Source: Cellulosimicrobium terreum
GTDB lineage: Bacteria > Actinomycetota > Actinomycetes > Actinomycetales > Cellulomonadaceae
Reading direction: 5' to 3'
DNA length: 64,000 bases
Assembly (NCBI GenBank): GCA_014803435.1
Contig: JACYFD010000005.1
Location: 248,001-312,000, forward strand
Shown: one piece after another, positions 25,974 to 34,432 of the stretch
Numbering within the stretch: the stretch's first letter is position 1
Layout of the letters: each line of letters starts with the position of its first letter
Notes under the pieces: model-generated
Told to the model about the DNA's origin: nothing
The model's database searches: none
What the model saw: only the letters and a program-made list of their open reading frames with translations
Position numbers and translations under genes: made by a program

Positions 25974-26791
25974 TGCCCCGTCTCGATCCGTGCCGTGTCG
26001 GCAACCTCTTCCTCAGGTCGGGGCGGGACCGTCTCGTCATCCTCGAGCAGGTGCACCTCCACGTACTCGGGGTGCTCGCGCAACAGCTCAGCCGTGACGG
26101 CGCTCGCGGCCTCGCCGCCCCGCTCCGCCACGTCGACGCTCTCCCCCAGGGCGAGCGGTCGGTACGTGTACGTCCCGCCTGTGCGCCGCTCGTCCAAGAG
26201 CCTGCCCACTGCACCGTGCCCGACGTCGGACAGCAGCGCGTCGTGGATCGGCACCACCACAGCAGGGTCGACGGCACGGACGAAGTCGATCGTCTCGGCA
26301 AGCTTCAGCCACGGTGCCGACACGGGTGCGAGGAGCACGCCGAGGTCGGCGCCGCCCGGGAGGTCGAACGAGTCACCCGGGTGGTAGACGCTCGCCCCAC
26401 CCGCACGCAGCAGGTAGGTGACGTTCGCGATCCGCGGGACGTCGGGGTGGATCACGGCATGGCGTCCACCGCCGACCAGGACCTGCAGACCACCCACGTC
26501 GAGCCGGTCCCCAGGCACGACGGTGTGCACGCGCTCCCCGCCGTCGGGCAGGGACGCGCGCAGCGAGGCCGCGACCGCCTCGGGCACCCACACCACGAGC
26601 CCCGGGCGTGCCGCCAGCGCGGCACCGAGCGCACCCGGGTCCACGTGGTCGGGATGCTCATGGGTGACGAGCACCGCGTCGGCGTCCCCGAGCGCCCCCG
26701 ACGTGTCGCTGAACGACCCCGGGTCCAGGACGACAACTCCGCCCGCGTGCCGAACCGCCACGCACGCGTGACCGTGGAACGTGATCCGCAT
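25970..26791 (-). CDS. MBL-fold metal-dependent hydrolase (UlaG-like)
   Basis: A 273-residue metallo-beta-lactamase-fold protein. The metal-binding motif THEHPDH is at residues 43-49, preceded by FHGHACVAVRHAGGVVVLDPG, a start typical of the UlaG/zinc-dependent L-ascorbate-6-phosphate lactonase branch. Later ligands fall in YHPGDSFDLPGG and VVVPIHD. The substrate is unknown. The acidic C-terminal tail (EDDETVPPRPEEEVADTARIE) is a lineage-specific extension. GGAGG lies upstream of the ATG. It overlaps the DUF2510 gene by four bases. Confidence 0.88.
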   Translation of the reverse strand: MRITFHGHACVAVRHAGGVVVLDPGSFSDTSGALGDADAVLVTHEHPDHVDPGALGAALAARPGLVVWVPEAVAASLRASLPDGGERVHTVVPGDRLDVGGLQVLVGGGRHAVIHPDVPRIANVTYLLRAGGASVYHPGDSFDLPGGADLGVLLAPVSAPWLKLAETIDFVRAVDPAVVVPIHDALLSDVGHGAVGRLLDERRTGGTYTYRPLALGESVDVAERGGEAASAVTAELLREHPEYVEVHLLEDDETVPPRPEEEVADTARIETGQ

Positions 26792-26829
26792 GGTTCCTCC
26801 CTCCGGGACCTACGACCAGGACGACGGCC

Positions 26830-29800
26830 TCAGCCGACGACCAGGACCAGGTCGCCACCCTCGAGCTGCTGCACCGCGCCGATCGCGACGCGCTGGACAG
26901 TCCCCGCGACCGGCGTCGTGATCGACGCCTCCATCTTCATCGCCTCCACCGTCGCGACCGTCTGGCCCGCCGCGACCACGTCGCCCACGACCACCACGGG
27001 GGTGACCGCACCCGCGAACGGCGCAGCCACCTGACCATGCTGCGTCGGATCCGCCTTCTCCGCCGCGCGCACGTCGACGTCGACCGCGCGGTCCCGCACC
27101 TGGATCGGTCGCAGCTGGCCGTTCAGGCTGAACATCACGCTCCGCAGGCCCCGCTCGTCCGGCGTACCGATCGCCTCCAGCCCGACGAGCAGCCGCACAC
27201 CCTTGTCCAGACCCACCGAGACCTCCTGTCCCGGCTCCAACCCGTACAGGTACGTCGGGGTGTCCAGCACCGACACGTCGCCGAACGTCGAGCGCACCTG
27301 CTCGAACTCCTTCGACGGACCCGCGAACAGCAGGTGGTTCAGCCGCCGACGCCGCACCCCGCCCGGCTGCGCGAGCTCCGACTCGTCCTCGTCGCTCAAC
27401 GGCGTCACACCAGCGCGCGACGCCCGCCCCGCAAGAGCCCGCGACCGGAACGGCTCGGGCCAACCCCCGGGCGGGTCGCCCAGCTCGCCGCCGAGGAACC
27501 CGACGACGGAGTCCGGGATGTCGAACGCCTGCGGGTTCGCCGCGAACTCCGCCGGGTCCGCCCCCGCAGCGACCAGGTGCAGCGCGAGGTCACCCACGAC
27601 CTTCGACGAGGGCGTCACCTTGACGAGCCGCCCCAGGATGCGGTCGGCCGCCGCGTACATCGCCTCGATCTGCTCGAACTTCTCCCCCAGACCCAGCGCG
27701 ATCGCCTGCTGACGCAGGTTCGACAGCTGCCCACCCGGGATCTCGTGCTCGTACACGCGCCCCGTCGGCCCCGGCAGCCCCGACTCGAACGGCGCGTACA
27801 CGCGCCGCACGCCCTCCCAGTACGGCTCGAGGTCCGCGACGGCGCGCAACGACAGCCCCGTGTCACGCTCGGTGTGCTCCAGCGCGGCGACGAGGGCCGA
27901 CAACGACGGCTGGCTGGTCGTCCCGGCCATCGCGGCGCTCGCGGCGTCGACCGCGTCGACGCCGGCTGCGGCGGCGGCGAGGAGGGTCGCGGTCTGCCCG
28001 CCCGCCGTGTCGTGCGTGTGCAGGTGCACGGGCAGGTCGAACCGCTCGCGCAGCGCGGTCACGAGCCGTGAGGCGGCGGCGGGGCGCAGGAGGCCCGCCA
28101 TGTCCTTGATGGCGAGCACGTGCGCGCCTGCACCGGCGATGCGGTCGGCGAGGCGCAGGTAGTAGTCCAGCGTGTACAGGTCCTCGGCGGGGTCGAGCAG
28201 GTTCCCCGTGTAGCAGAGGGCCACCTCCGCGACCGTGGTCCCGGTCTCCCGGACGGCGTCGATCGCGGGACGCATCTGGTCGACGTCGTTGAGGGCGTCG
28301 AAGATGCGGAAGACGTCGATGCCGGTCGCCGCGGCCTCCGCGACGAACGCCTGGGTCACGCGGGTGGGGTACGGCGTGTACCCGACGGTGTTGCGACCGC
28401 GCAGGAGCATCTGGATCGCGAGGTTCGGCATCGCGTCGCGCAGCGTCGCGAGCCGTTCCCACGGGTCTTCGCCGAGGAACCGGAGCGCGACGTCGTACGT
28501 CGCGCCGCCCCACGCCTCGACCGACCACAGCTGAGGCGTGGCGCGCGCGACGTGCGGGGCGACCGCCGCGAGGTCGTGGGTGCGCACACGCGTGGCGAGG
28601 AGGGACTGGTGGGCGTCACGGAACGTGGTGTCGGTGACACGGAGCCGGTCCTCGCCGCGCAACGCGCGGGCGAAGCCCTCGGGGCCGAGCTCGAGGAGCT
28701 GCTGGCGCGTGCCGGGCGGAGCGGCGACGCCCAGGTCGAGCGGCGGGAGCTTCAGCGCCGGGTCGGCGACGGCTCGCGGTGCGCCGTGCGGGCGGTTCAC
28801 GGTGACGTCTCCGACGAAGGCGAGCAGCCGGGTGCCGCGGTCGGCGCTCTCACGGGCCGCAAGCAGCTCCGGCCGCTCGTCGATGAACGACGTCGCGATG
28901 TTCCCTGCGACGAACTCCGCGTCGGCCAGCACCGCCTGCAGGAACGCGATGTTGGTGCGGATCCCACGGATGCGGAACTCGGCGAGGGCGCGGCGGGCGC
29001 GACGCACCGCGGTCGGGAAGTCGCGGCCGCGGCACGTGAGCTTGACGAGCATGGAGTCGAAGTGGCCCGAGACGTCCGACCCGGCGGTCGCCGTCGCACC
29101 GTCGAGCCGCACGCCGGCGCCGCCCGGCGAGCGGTAGGCGACGATCCGGCCGGTGTCGGGGCGGAACCCGTTCGCCGGGTCCTCGGTCGTGATGCGGGTC
29201 TGCAGCGCGGCGCCGTTGACGCGGACGTCCTCCTGGCGGATCCCGAGGTCCTCGAGCGTCTCGCCCGAGGCGATGCGCATCTGCGCGGAGACGAGGTCGA
29301 CGTCGGTGACCTCCTCGGTCACGGTGTGCTCGACCTGGATGCGCGGGTTCATCTCGATGAACACGTGCTGCCCGGCCCGGTCCCCCACCGTGTCGACGAG
29401 GAACTCGACGGTGCCGGCGTTCTGGTACCCGATGTGGCGCGCGAACCGCACGGCGTCGGCGCACAGCGCGTCCCGGATGGCAGGGTCGAGGTTCGGGGCC
29501 GGCGCGATCTCGACGACCTTCTGGTGCCGGCGCTGCAAGGAGCAGTCGCGCTCGAAGAGGTGCACGACGTTCCCGGCACCGTCCGCGAGGATCTGCACCT
29601 CGATGTGACGCGGTCGCAGCACGGCACGCTCGAGGAAGACGGTCGGGTCTCCGAACGCGCCGTCGGCCTCGCGCATCGCGGCGGCGAGGGCCTCGGGCAG
29701 CTCGTCGCGCGTGTCGACGCGCCGCATGCCACGCCCGCCGCCGCCCGCGACGGCCTTGACGAAGACGGGGAACCCGACGACGTCGGCGGCAGCGACCAGC

Positions 29801-30228
29801 TCGTCGACGTCCGCCGACGGTTCGGAGGACGGAAGCACGGGCAGGCCCGCTTCCCGCGCGGCCTTGAGAGCCCGCACCTTGTTGCCGGCGAGCTCGAGGA
29901 CCTCGGCCGGAGGGCCGACGAAGGTCAGGCCGGCGTCGGCGCACGCACGAGCCAGGTCCGGGTTCTCGGAGAGGAAGCCGTAGCCCGGGTAGACCGCGTC
30001 AGCACCCGCGTCGCGCGCCACCCGCACCATCTCGTCGATGTCGAGGTAGGCCCGCACCGGGTGCCCTGGCTCTCCGATGAGGTACGCCTCGTCGGCCTTG
30101 AGCCGGTGCTCGGACCCGCGGTCCTCGTGGGGGAACACCGCGACCGTGCGGGCGCCGAGCTCGTACGCGGCACGGAACGCCCGGACGGCGATCTCCGCGC
30201 GGTTGGCGACCAGGACCTTCGAGAACAC
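26830..30228 (-). CDS. pyc: Pyruvate carboxylase
   Basis: Biotin enzyme of about 1132 residues that converts pyruvate, bicarbonate and ATP to oxaloacetate, refilling the TCA cycle. Domains in order: biotin carboxylase (VFSKVLVANRAEIAVRAF; GGGGRGMR loop near 165; EMNPRIQVEHTVTE), carboxyltransferase (DTTFRDAHQSLLATR; metal-binding HLHTHDT) and biotinyl domain with VEAMKMEA, the biotin-bearing lysine near 1098. The second of two GTG codons is chosen: GGAG lies five bases before it and family members start with FSKVLVANR; the other start is at 30234. It is monocistronic by appearance. Confidence 0.96.
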   Translation of the reverse strand: MFSKVLVANRAEIAVRAFRAAYELGARTVAVFPHEDRGSEHRLKADEAYLIGEPGHPVRAYLDIDEMVRVARDAGADAVYPGYGFLSENPDLARACADAGLTFVGPPAEVLELAGNKVRALKAAREAGLPVLPSSEPSADVDELVAAADVVGFPVFVKAVAGGGGRGMRRVDTRDELPEALAAAMREADGAFGDPTVFLERAVLRPRHIEVQILADGAGNVVHLFERDCSLQRRHQKVVEIAPAPNLDPAIRDALCADAVRFARHIGYQNAGTVEFLVDTVGDRAGQHVFIEMNPRIQVEHTVTEEVTDVDLVSAQMRIASGETLEDLGIRQEDVRVNGAALQTRITTEDPANGFRPDTGRIVAYRSPGGAGVRLDGATATAGSDVSGHFDSMLVKLTCRGRDFPTAVRRARRALAEFRIRGIRTNIAFLQAVLADAEFVAGNIATSFIDERPELLAARESADRGTRLLAFVGDVTVNRPHGAPRAVADPALKLPPLDLGVAAPPGTRQQLLELGPEGFARALRGEDRLRVTDTTFRDAHQSLLATRVRTHDLAAVAPHVARATPQLWSVEAWGGATYDVALRFLGEDPWERLATLRDAMPNLAIQMLLRGRNTVGYTPYPTRVTQAFVAEAAATGIDVFRIFDALNDVDQMRPAIDAVRETGTTVAEVALCYTGNLLDPAEDLYTLDYYLRLADRIAGAGAHVLAIKDMAGLLRPAAASRLVTALRERFDLPVHLHTHDTAGGQTATLLAAAAAGVDAVDAASAAMAGTTSQPSLSALVAALEHTERDTGLSLRAVADLEPYWEGVRRVYAPFESGLPGPTGRVYEHEIPGGQLSNLRQQAIALGLGEKFEQIEAMYAAADRILGRLVKVTPSSKVVGDLALHLVAAGADPAEFAANPQAFDIPDSVVGFLGGELGDPPGGWPEPFRSRALAGRASRAGVTPLSDEDESELAQPGGVRRRRLNHLLFAGPSKEFEQVRSTFGDVSVLDTPTYLYGLEPGQEVSVGLDKGVRLLVGLEAIGTPDERGLRSVMFSLNGQLRPIQVRDRAVDVDVRAAEKADPTQHGQVAAPFAGAVTPVVVVGDVVAAGQTVATVEAMKMEASITTPVAGTVQRVAIGAVQQLEGGDLVLVVG

Positions 30229-30357
30229 CGGCACTCCATCCGTCGGACCGTGCGAGCGCGCCGTGCTGGCCGGCCGACACCGCTCAGATACCGGCCGATC
30301 CTCCCACGCCCGACGGCGCCGTCACGTCCGGGACGGTGTGACGTGCTCCACAGCTGT

Positions 30358-30945
30358 TCAGCCCGCGGACCGGGCCCGACGACGGCGGGCCAGCTCGTCC
30401 TCCGGGCTGGAGGGCGCGTCGTCGTCCTCGAGCGACTCGGTCGGCAGCTCGGACAGCGTGCCCTCGACCTCGCGCCAGACCCGGCCGACGGCGATGCCGA
30501 ACACGCCCTGGCCGCCCTGGACGAGGTCGACGACCTCGTCGGGCGACGTGCACTCGTACACGCTCGCGCCGTCGCTCATCAGCGTGATCTGCGCGAGGTC
30601 CTCGACGCCGCGCTCGCGCAGGTGCTCCACGGCGGTGCGGATCTGCTGCAGGGAGACGCCGGTGTCGAGCAGGCGCTTGACGACCTTCAGGACCAGGATG
30701 TCCCGGAAGCTGTAGAGGCGGTGCGTCCCGGAACCGCTCGCCGGGCGCACGGTCGGCTCGACCAGACCGGTACGGGCCCAGTAGTCGAGCTGACGGTAGG
30801 TGATGCCGGCGGCACGGCACGCCGTGGGGCCGCGATACCCGGTGGCGGTGTCCTGCTCGGTGATGTCCTCCCCGAAGAGGAGGCCTTGCGCACCGTGCGG
30901 AATCGCCACGCCCGGGCTGGCGCTCGCCTCACCGCTGCTGTTCAC
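30358..30945 (-). CDS. MerR-family regulator (Rv1830-like)
   Basis: A 195-residue regulator with a MerR-type winged helix at residues about 38-105 (GYRGPTACRAAGITYRQLDYWARTGLV onward) and the dimer helix SLQQIRTAVEHLRERGVEDLA. The C-terminal domain (VYECTSPDEVVDLVQGGQGVFGIAVG) is shared with the mycobacterial Rv1830 family. The tail is charged and disordered. The start is the GTG with AGGAGG six bases upstream. It lies 117 bases downstream of the bifunctional nuclease gene, in the same order as Rv1829-Rv1830 in Mycobacterium tuberculosis. Confidence 0.9.
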   Translation of the reverse strand: MNSSGEASASPGVAIPHGAQGLLFGEDITEQDTATGYRGPTACRAAGITYRQLDYWARTGLVEPTVRPASGSGTHRLYSFRDILVLKVVKRLLDTGVSLQQIRTAVEHLRERGVEDLAQITLMSDGASVYECTSPDEVVDLVQGGQGVFGIAVGRVWREVEGTLSELPTESLEDDDAPSSPEDELARRRRARSAG

Positions 30946-31062
30946 TGTCGCCTCCTGGGATGATGTCGTCCTCCACGCTATGGGCGTCGCGGGGGGTCGT
31001 CAACGACTGACGGTCCGACGCGCGGGGCGTGTCGCGATACGCGCCCGCGCGGCGGTGCAGAG

Positions 31063-31551
31063 CTACTCGTCCACCGTGAAGTCCTCGGGGCTGACGTGGT
31101 CGAGGAAGTCCCGGAAGCGCTCCACCACCTGCTCCTGTGCGACGTTGACGACCTCGACTCCGGCGGTCGCGACGATCTCGGCGGAGCACAGCACCGGGCT
31201 GCCGGTGCGCACCGCGACCGCGATGGCGTCGGAGGCGCGGGAGTCGAGCCGGACCCCGTTGCTCAGGACGAGCTCCGCGAAGAACACGCCGTCGTCGAGC
31301 GCGACGATCTCGGCCCGTTCCAGGCTCACGTCGACCGCGTCGAGCAGGTCGCGCAGGAGGTCGTGGGTCATCGGTCGCGGCGTGGGCAGGCCGGCCTGGG
31401 CCATCGCGATCGCGCTCGCCTCCCGCGGGCCGATGACGATGGGCACCACGAGGTCGGAGGCATTGTCGAGCAGGAGCACGACGATCTCCTGGTCGCGCTG
31501 CTGGCGCACGCCGAGGACGTCCACGGGGACCATCGGCACGGCGTCGCTCAC
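31063..31551 (-). CDS. Bifunctional nuclease family protein (Rv1829-like)
   Basis: A 162-residue protein of the BFN/DUF151 family. VLLLDNASDLVVPIVIGPREASAIAMAQAG and THDLLRDLLDAVDVSLERAEIVAL are the conserved parts, and the C-terminus VERFRDFLDHVSPEDF matches actinobacterial members. Plant homologues have nuclease activity; the bacterial role is unsettled. GTG 31551 is preferred because TACCGT (31563-31558, minus strand) lies six bases upstream, a leaderless start; longer upstream readings are non-conserved. It follows ftsR by 61 bases. Confidence 0.9.
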   Translation of the reverse strand: MSDAVPMVPVDVLGVRQQRDQEIVVLLLDNASDLVVPIVIGPREASAIAMAQAGLPTPRPMTHDLLRDLLDAVDVSLERAEIVALDDGVFFAELVLSNGVRLDSRASDAIAVAVRTGSPVLCSAEIVATAGVEVVNVAQEQVVERFRDFLDHVSPEDFTVDE

Positions 31552-31612
31552 CTGTCCACGGTACGACGCGCGGTCCCATCCGTCAGGAGATGCGGCGGCG
31601 GTACCGGCTGGC

Positions 31613-32383
31613 TCAGGGCGCGAGGTCGGTCGTGCCCTGTCGCACCCACACCGTGTGCAGCCGCGCGCACAGCTCGCCGACCTCGGAGGCGATGGTCGCG
31701 GCGTGCGCACGCGCCGACGCGGACTGCTGGCTGCGCCACGGTGCCACGACCTGCTCGACGAGGTTGACCTGCCGGTCGGCCGCGGTGCGCAACGAACGGA
31801 GGTGTCGCGGCTCGATGCCGTGCTCGGCGAGTCCGGCGGCGATCACGACGACGTCCAGTGCGGACGCGTCGAGCTGTCCGCCGGCAGAGGGGCGCAGCAC
31901 GCCCGCCTCGATCAGTCCGTCGACCAGCTCCCGCTCGGCACCGCTCGCCGCGACGAGACCGTCCACGGTGTACCGGCGCCTGGAGGCGCCACCGCTCGGG
32001 TCGCCGTCGCTCGTCGCCAGGCGGGGCGCGACGGGGCTCGTCTCGGCGTCGTCGTGCCCGGCGTCCAGGGCGGCGAGCCGTTCCTTGATGACCTTGAGCG
32101 GGAGGTAGCTCTCACGCTGCTGCACGAGGACGAACCGGAGTCGTTCGACGTCGGCCGGGCTGTACTGCCGGTAGCCCGACGCGGTCCGCACGGGGTCGAT
32201 CAGCCCCTGCTCCTCGAGGAACCGCAGCTTCGAGTGGCTGACGCCGGGGAACTCCGTCCGCAGGGCGCGCAGCACGTCGGAGATGCGCATGGTCGCGCGG
32301 CGCGAGATCCCCCGCGGCCAGGGCTCCGGCTGGTCGTCCGCGCCCGGCTGCGTGGGCTGAACGGCGCCCGTCGACGCGCTCAC
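31613..32383 (-). CDS. ftsR: FtsR-type MerR-family regulator
   Basis: A 256-residue regulator homologous to mycobacterial Rv1828 and corynebacterial FtsR, which controls ftsZ expression and cell division. The MerR-type winged helix is at residues about 32-100 (MRISDVLRALRTEFPGVSHSKLRFLEEQGLI, then YRQYSPADVERLRFVLVQQRESYLPLKVIKERL). A second helical domain with YTVDGLVAASGAERELVDGLIEAGVL follows. The GTG start overlaps the garA stop by four bases. The first 31 residues are a non-conserved extension, and ATG 32290 is an alternative start. Confidence 0.92.
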   Translation of the reverse strand: MSASTGAVQPTQPGADDQPEPWPRGISRRATMRISDVLRALRTEFPGVSHSKLRFLEEQGLIDPVRTASGYRQYSPADVERLRFVLVQQRESYLPLKVIKERLAALDAGHDDAETSPVAPRLATSDGDPSGGASRRRYTVDGLVAASGAERELVDGLIEAGVLRPSAGGQLDASALDVVVIAAGLAEHGIEPRHLRSLRTAADRQVNLVEQVVAPWRSQQSASARAHAATIASEVGELCARLHTVWVRQGTTDLAP

Positions 32384-32862
32384 GGGTGCGCGGCCGGACC
32401 GTCCGTCGGGCTCTCGGCCTGCGGGCTCGCGTGGAACGTGAGCCGGTACTTGCCGATCTGCACCTCGTCGCCCGTCGCCAGCGTCACGGCGTCGATGCGG
32501 CTGCGGTTCACGTACGTGCCGTTGAGCGAACCGACGTCCCGCACCACGAACCTGCTGCCCTCGCGCACGAACTCGGCGTGCTTGCGCGACACCGTCACGT
32601 CGTCGAGGAAGATGTCGGCACGCTCGGACCGTCCCGCGACCGTGCGGTCGGCGTCGAGCAGGAAGCGTGAGCCCTGGCCGGGACCGCGTTGCATGATGAG
32701 CAGCGCGGAGTGGCGGGGAAGCGCCGAGACCGCGGCGTTCTCGTCGGGTGCCAGCCCTCCGGGCTGCAGACCCTCCTCGATCGGGGCCTCGATCCGCCCG
32801 AAGCTGATGGTGGTGTCGCCACCTGCCCGGTGCGGCAGCTCAGGACCACCTGGGACTGTCAT
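32380..32862 (-). CDS. garA: FHA-domain metabolic regulator GarA
   Basis: A 160-residue forkhead-associated protein of the GarA/OdhI family. Unphosphorylated, these bind 2-oxoglutarate dehydrogenase and glutamate dehydrogenase to steer carbon and nitrogen flow; phosphorylation of an N-terminal threonine by PknB/PknG switches them off. Here the site is Thr17-Thr18 in GGDTTISFGR, a variant of the usual ETTS. The FHA fold spans about 50-145, with GRSERADIFLDD, VSRKHAEF and VGSLNGTYVN as the phosphothreonine-binding loops. GAGGAGG precedes the ATG. It heads the garA-ftsR-nuclease operon. Confidence 0.95.
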   Translation of the reverse strand: MTVPGGPELPHRAGGDTTISFGRIEAPIEEGLQPGGLAPDENAAVSALPRHSALLIMQRGPGQGSRFLLDADRTVAGRSERADIFLDDVTVSRKHAEFVREGSRFVVRDVGSLNGTYVNRSRIDAVTLATGDEVQIGKYRLTFHASPQAESPTDGPAAHP

Positions 32863-32934
32863 CTCGCCTCCTCGGCGGCTGTCGGGCCCCCGTCGGGACT
32901 CGCGTGTCGCACGTGCACATCTCGTGCGGAAAAA

Positions 32935-32963
32935 CTACTACACCTGCAGGTCACGGCGCGCAA
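32935..32963 (-). promoter_or_regulatory. Promoter of the garA-ftsR operon with a palindrome in the spacer
   Basis: On the minus strand, TTGCGC (32963-32958) and TAGTAG (32940-32935) are 17 bases apart. The perfect palindrome ACCTGCAGGT (32942-32951) lies in the spacer, where MerR-family regulators normally bind. FtsR, encoded in this operon, is a candidate. Confidence 0.5.
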
Positions 32964-33082
32964 CGCGCCTGCTCGGTGTGCTGCCCAACCTACCCCGCCG
33001 TGCCGCCCTGCGGGAACCCGTACGCGCCCGCCGGGCGACACGGCACGAGGCGGGGCAGGTCGCACCGCTCGTCGGTCCGGGA

Positions 33083-34432
33083 TCAGTCGTCCTCGTCGGG
33101 CGCTACCGGGGTCGCGTACTCCGGTTCCGCCGGCTCATGGGTCGCGTCGACCTCGACGAGATCCTCCTGCCGGATCGTGGTGCGGGCACCGTCGGAACGC
33201 AGGGACGCCATCGCGCCACCCGGGATCTCGAGCGCCGTGCCCAGCGTCGACGGGTCGCCGATCGCGGTCCACCGGTAGGGCGAGGTGATCACCTGGCCGT
33301 CGACGACGACACCGTCGTCCGTGTCCTCGAAGTAGCTGCTGGTCACGAGGCGGACACCGTTGACCTCCATCGCCTCCGCGCCGGCGTTGCGCAGCTCCTC
33401 GAGGACGTTGAACAGGGAGAACGCCCGTAGCTGTTGGTCGCCCTCCGCGACGTCGATCTCCACCCCTGGCCCCTGGGCCGCGAGACGCCCCGACAGGATG
33501 CCCTGCGTCTGCGCCCGCTGCTCCGCGACCTCGATCGCCGCGCGCTGCGCCCCCGAGCCCGACCGGAGCTCGTCACGGGTCGCCTCGAGGTCGGACACCT
33601 GGTCCTCGAGCTCCTCGGACCGTTGCGTCACGTCGTCGAGGAGGCGCACCAGGTCCGTCTGGCGCAACGACGACAGCTGGTCCTCCTGGGTCTGGCTCAC
33701 CTGGACCACGACCGCGAAGCCGAGCAGCGCGCACAGCACCCCCACCACGAGCTGCGGACGGGAGGCGCTCGGGCGCAGCGCCCGCCCGAGCGCCCGCAGC
33801 CCCCCGGGCGGCGGCGTGCTGGGCGTCCCGTGCCGCCCGAACGGCGACGCGGCGCCGGCAGTGCTTGCCTCGTTCGTCGAGCCGGCCGCGGGAGGGCGCG
33901 AGTCGCCCTCCGTCTCGACGGCCTCCGTCGCGGCAGCCTCGGGACCGACTTCGTCGGGCTGCGTCTCGGGCGCGTTCGCCTCCGGCTCCAGCTCCGCCTC
34001 TTGTTCCGGTTCCGGTTCCTGCAGGGGCTCGTCGTCGTCAGCGGCCGGTGCGCCGTCGGGATCGGTGTCGGTCCCGACGACGGTGTCGGTCCCACCCGTG
34101 TCGGTCGCTTCGTCGGGGTCGCCGACGTCCGTGCCCTCGGCCTCGACGCCCTCCCCGTCGTGGTGGGGTGCGACGGCGTCGACCTCACTGGTCGTGTCGT
34201 CGTCCTCGTCGCCCTCGTCGCCCTCGTCCGTCGTGCGGGCCGCGTCGTCCGCCTGGTCGTCAGGCTCGCCGTCGTCGCGTTCCGCCGGCACCGGCACGTC
34301 CTCGCCCGGGGACGCGTCGTCCGAGCGCGCGTCAGGTACCGCCTGGTCGCCGGCGGGCTCGGGCTCGGGGCTCTGGGCGGTGTCGTCCGGTTCCAGCTCC
34401 TCAGGCTCGGCGTCGGGCTCGCGCACGCTCAT
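33083..34432 (-). CDS. DUF881 membrane protein with a long acidic N-terminus
   Basis: A 449-residue protein of the actinobacterial DUF881 family. Residues 1-200 are extremely rich in Asp, Glu, Pro and Thr and must be disordered. One membrane segment (about 228-245, LVVGVLCALLGFAVVVQV) precedes a coiled coil (SSLRQTDLVRLLDDVTQRSEELEDQVSDLE) and the extracytoplasmic DUF881 domain, which ends in RWTAIGDPSTLGTALEIPGG. Its function is unknown; the cluster is linked with the cell envelope. The start overlaps the SBP gene stop (ATGA). The acidic part is much longer than in the other DUF881 protein here. Confidence 0.9.
   Translation of the reverse strand: MSVREPDAEPEELEPDDTAQSPEPEPAGDQAVPDARSDDASPGEDVPVPAERDDGEPDDQADDAARTTDEGDEGDEDDDTTSEVDAVAPHHDGEGVEAEGTDVGDPDEATDTGGTDTVVGTDTDPDGAPAADDDEPLQEPEPEQEAELEPEANAPETQPDEVGPEAAATEAVETEGDSRPPAAGSTNEASTAGAASPFGRHGTPSTPPPGGLRALGRALRPSASRPQLVVGVLCALLGFAVVVQVSQTQEDQLSSLRQTDLVRLLDDVTQRSEELEDQVSDLEATRDELRSGSGAQRAAIEVAEQRAQTQGILSGRLAAQGPGVEIDVAEGDQQLRAFSLFNVLEELRNAGAEAMEVNGVRLVTSSYFEDTDDGVVVDGQVITSPYRWTAIGDPSTLGTALEIPGGAMASLRSDGARTTIRQEDLVEVDATHEPAEPEYATPVAPDEDD

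Noticed and set aside
28120-30963. 947-codon plus-strand frame opposite pyruvate carboxylase
   Set aside because: Arg/Gly/Asp-rich shadow without motifs; the minus strand encodes an unmistakable biotin enzyme.
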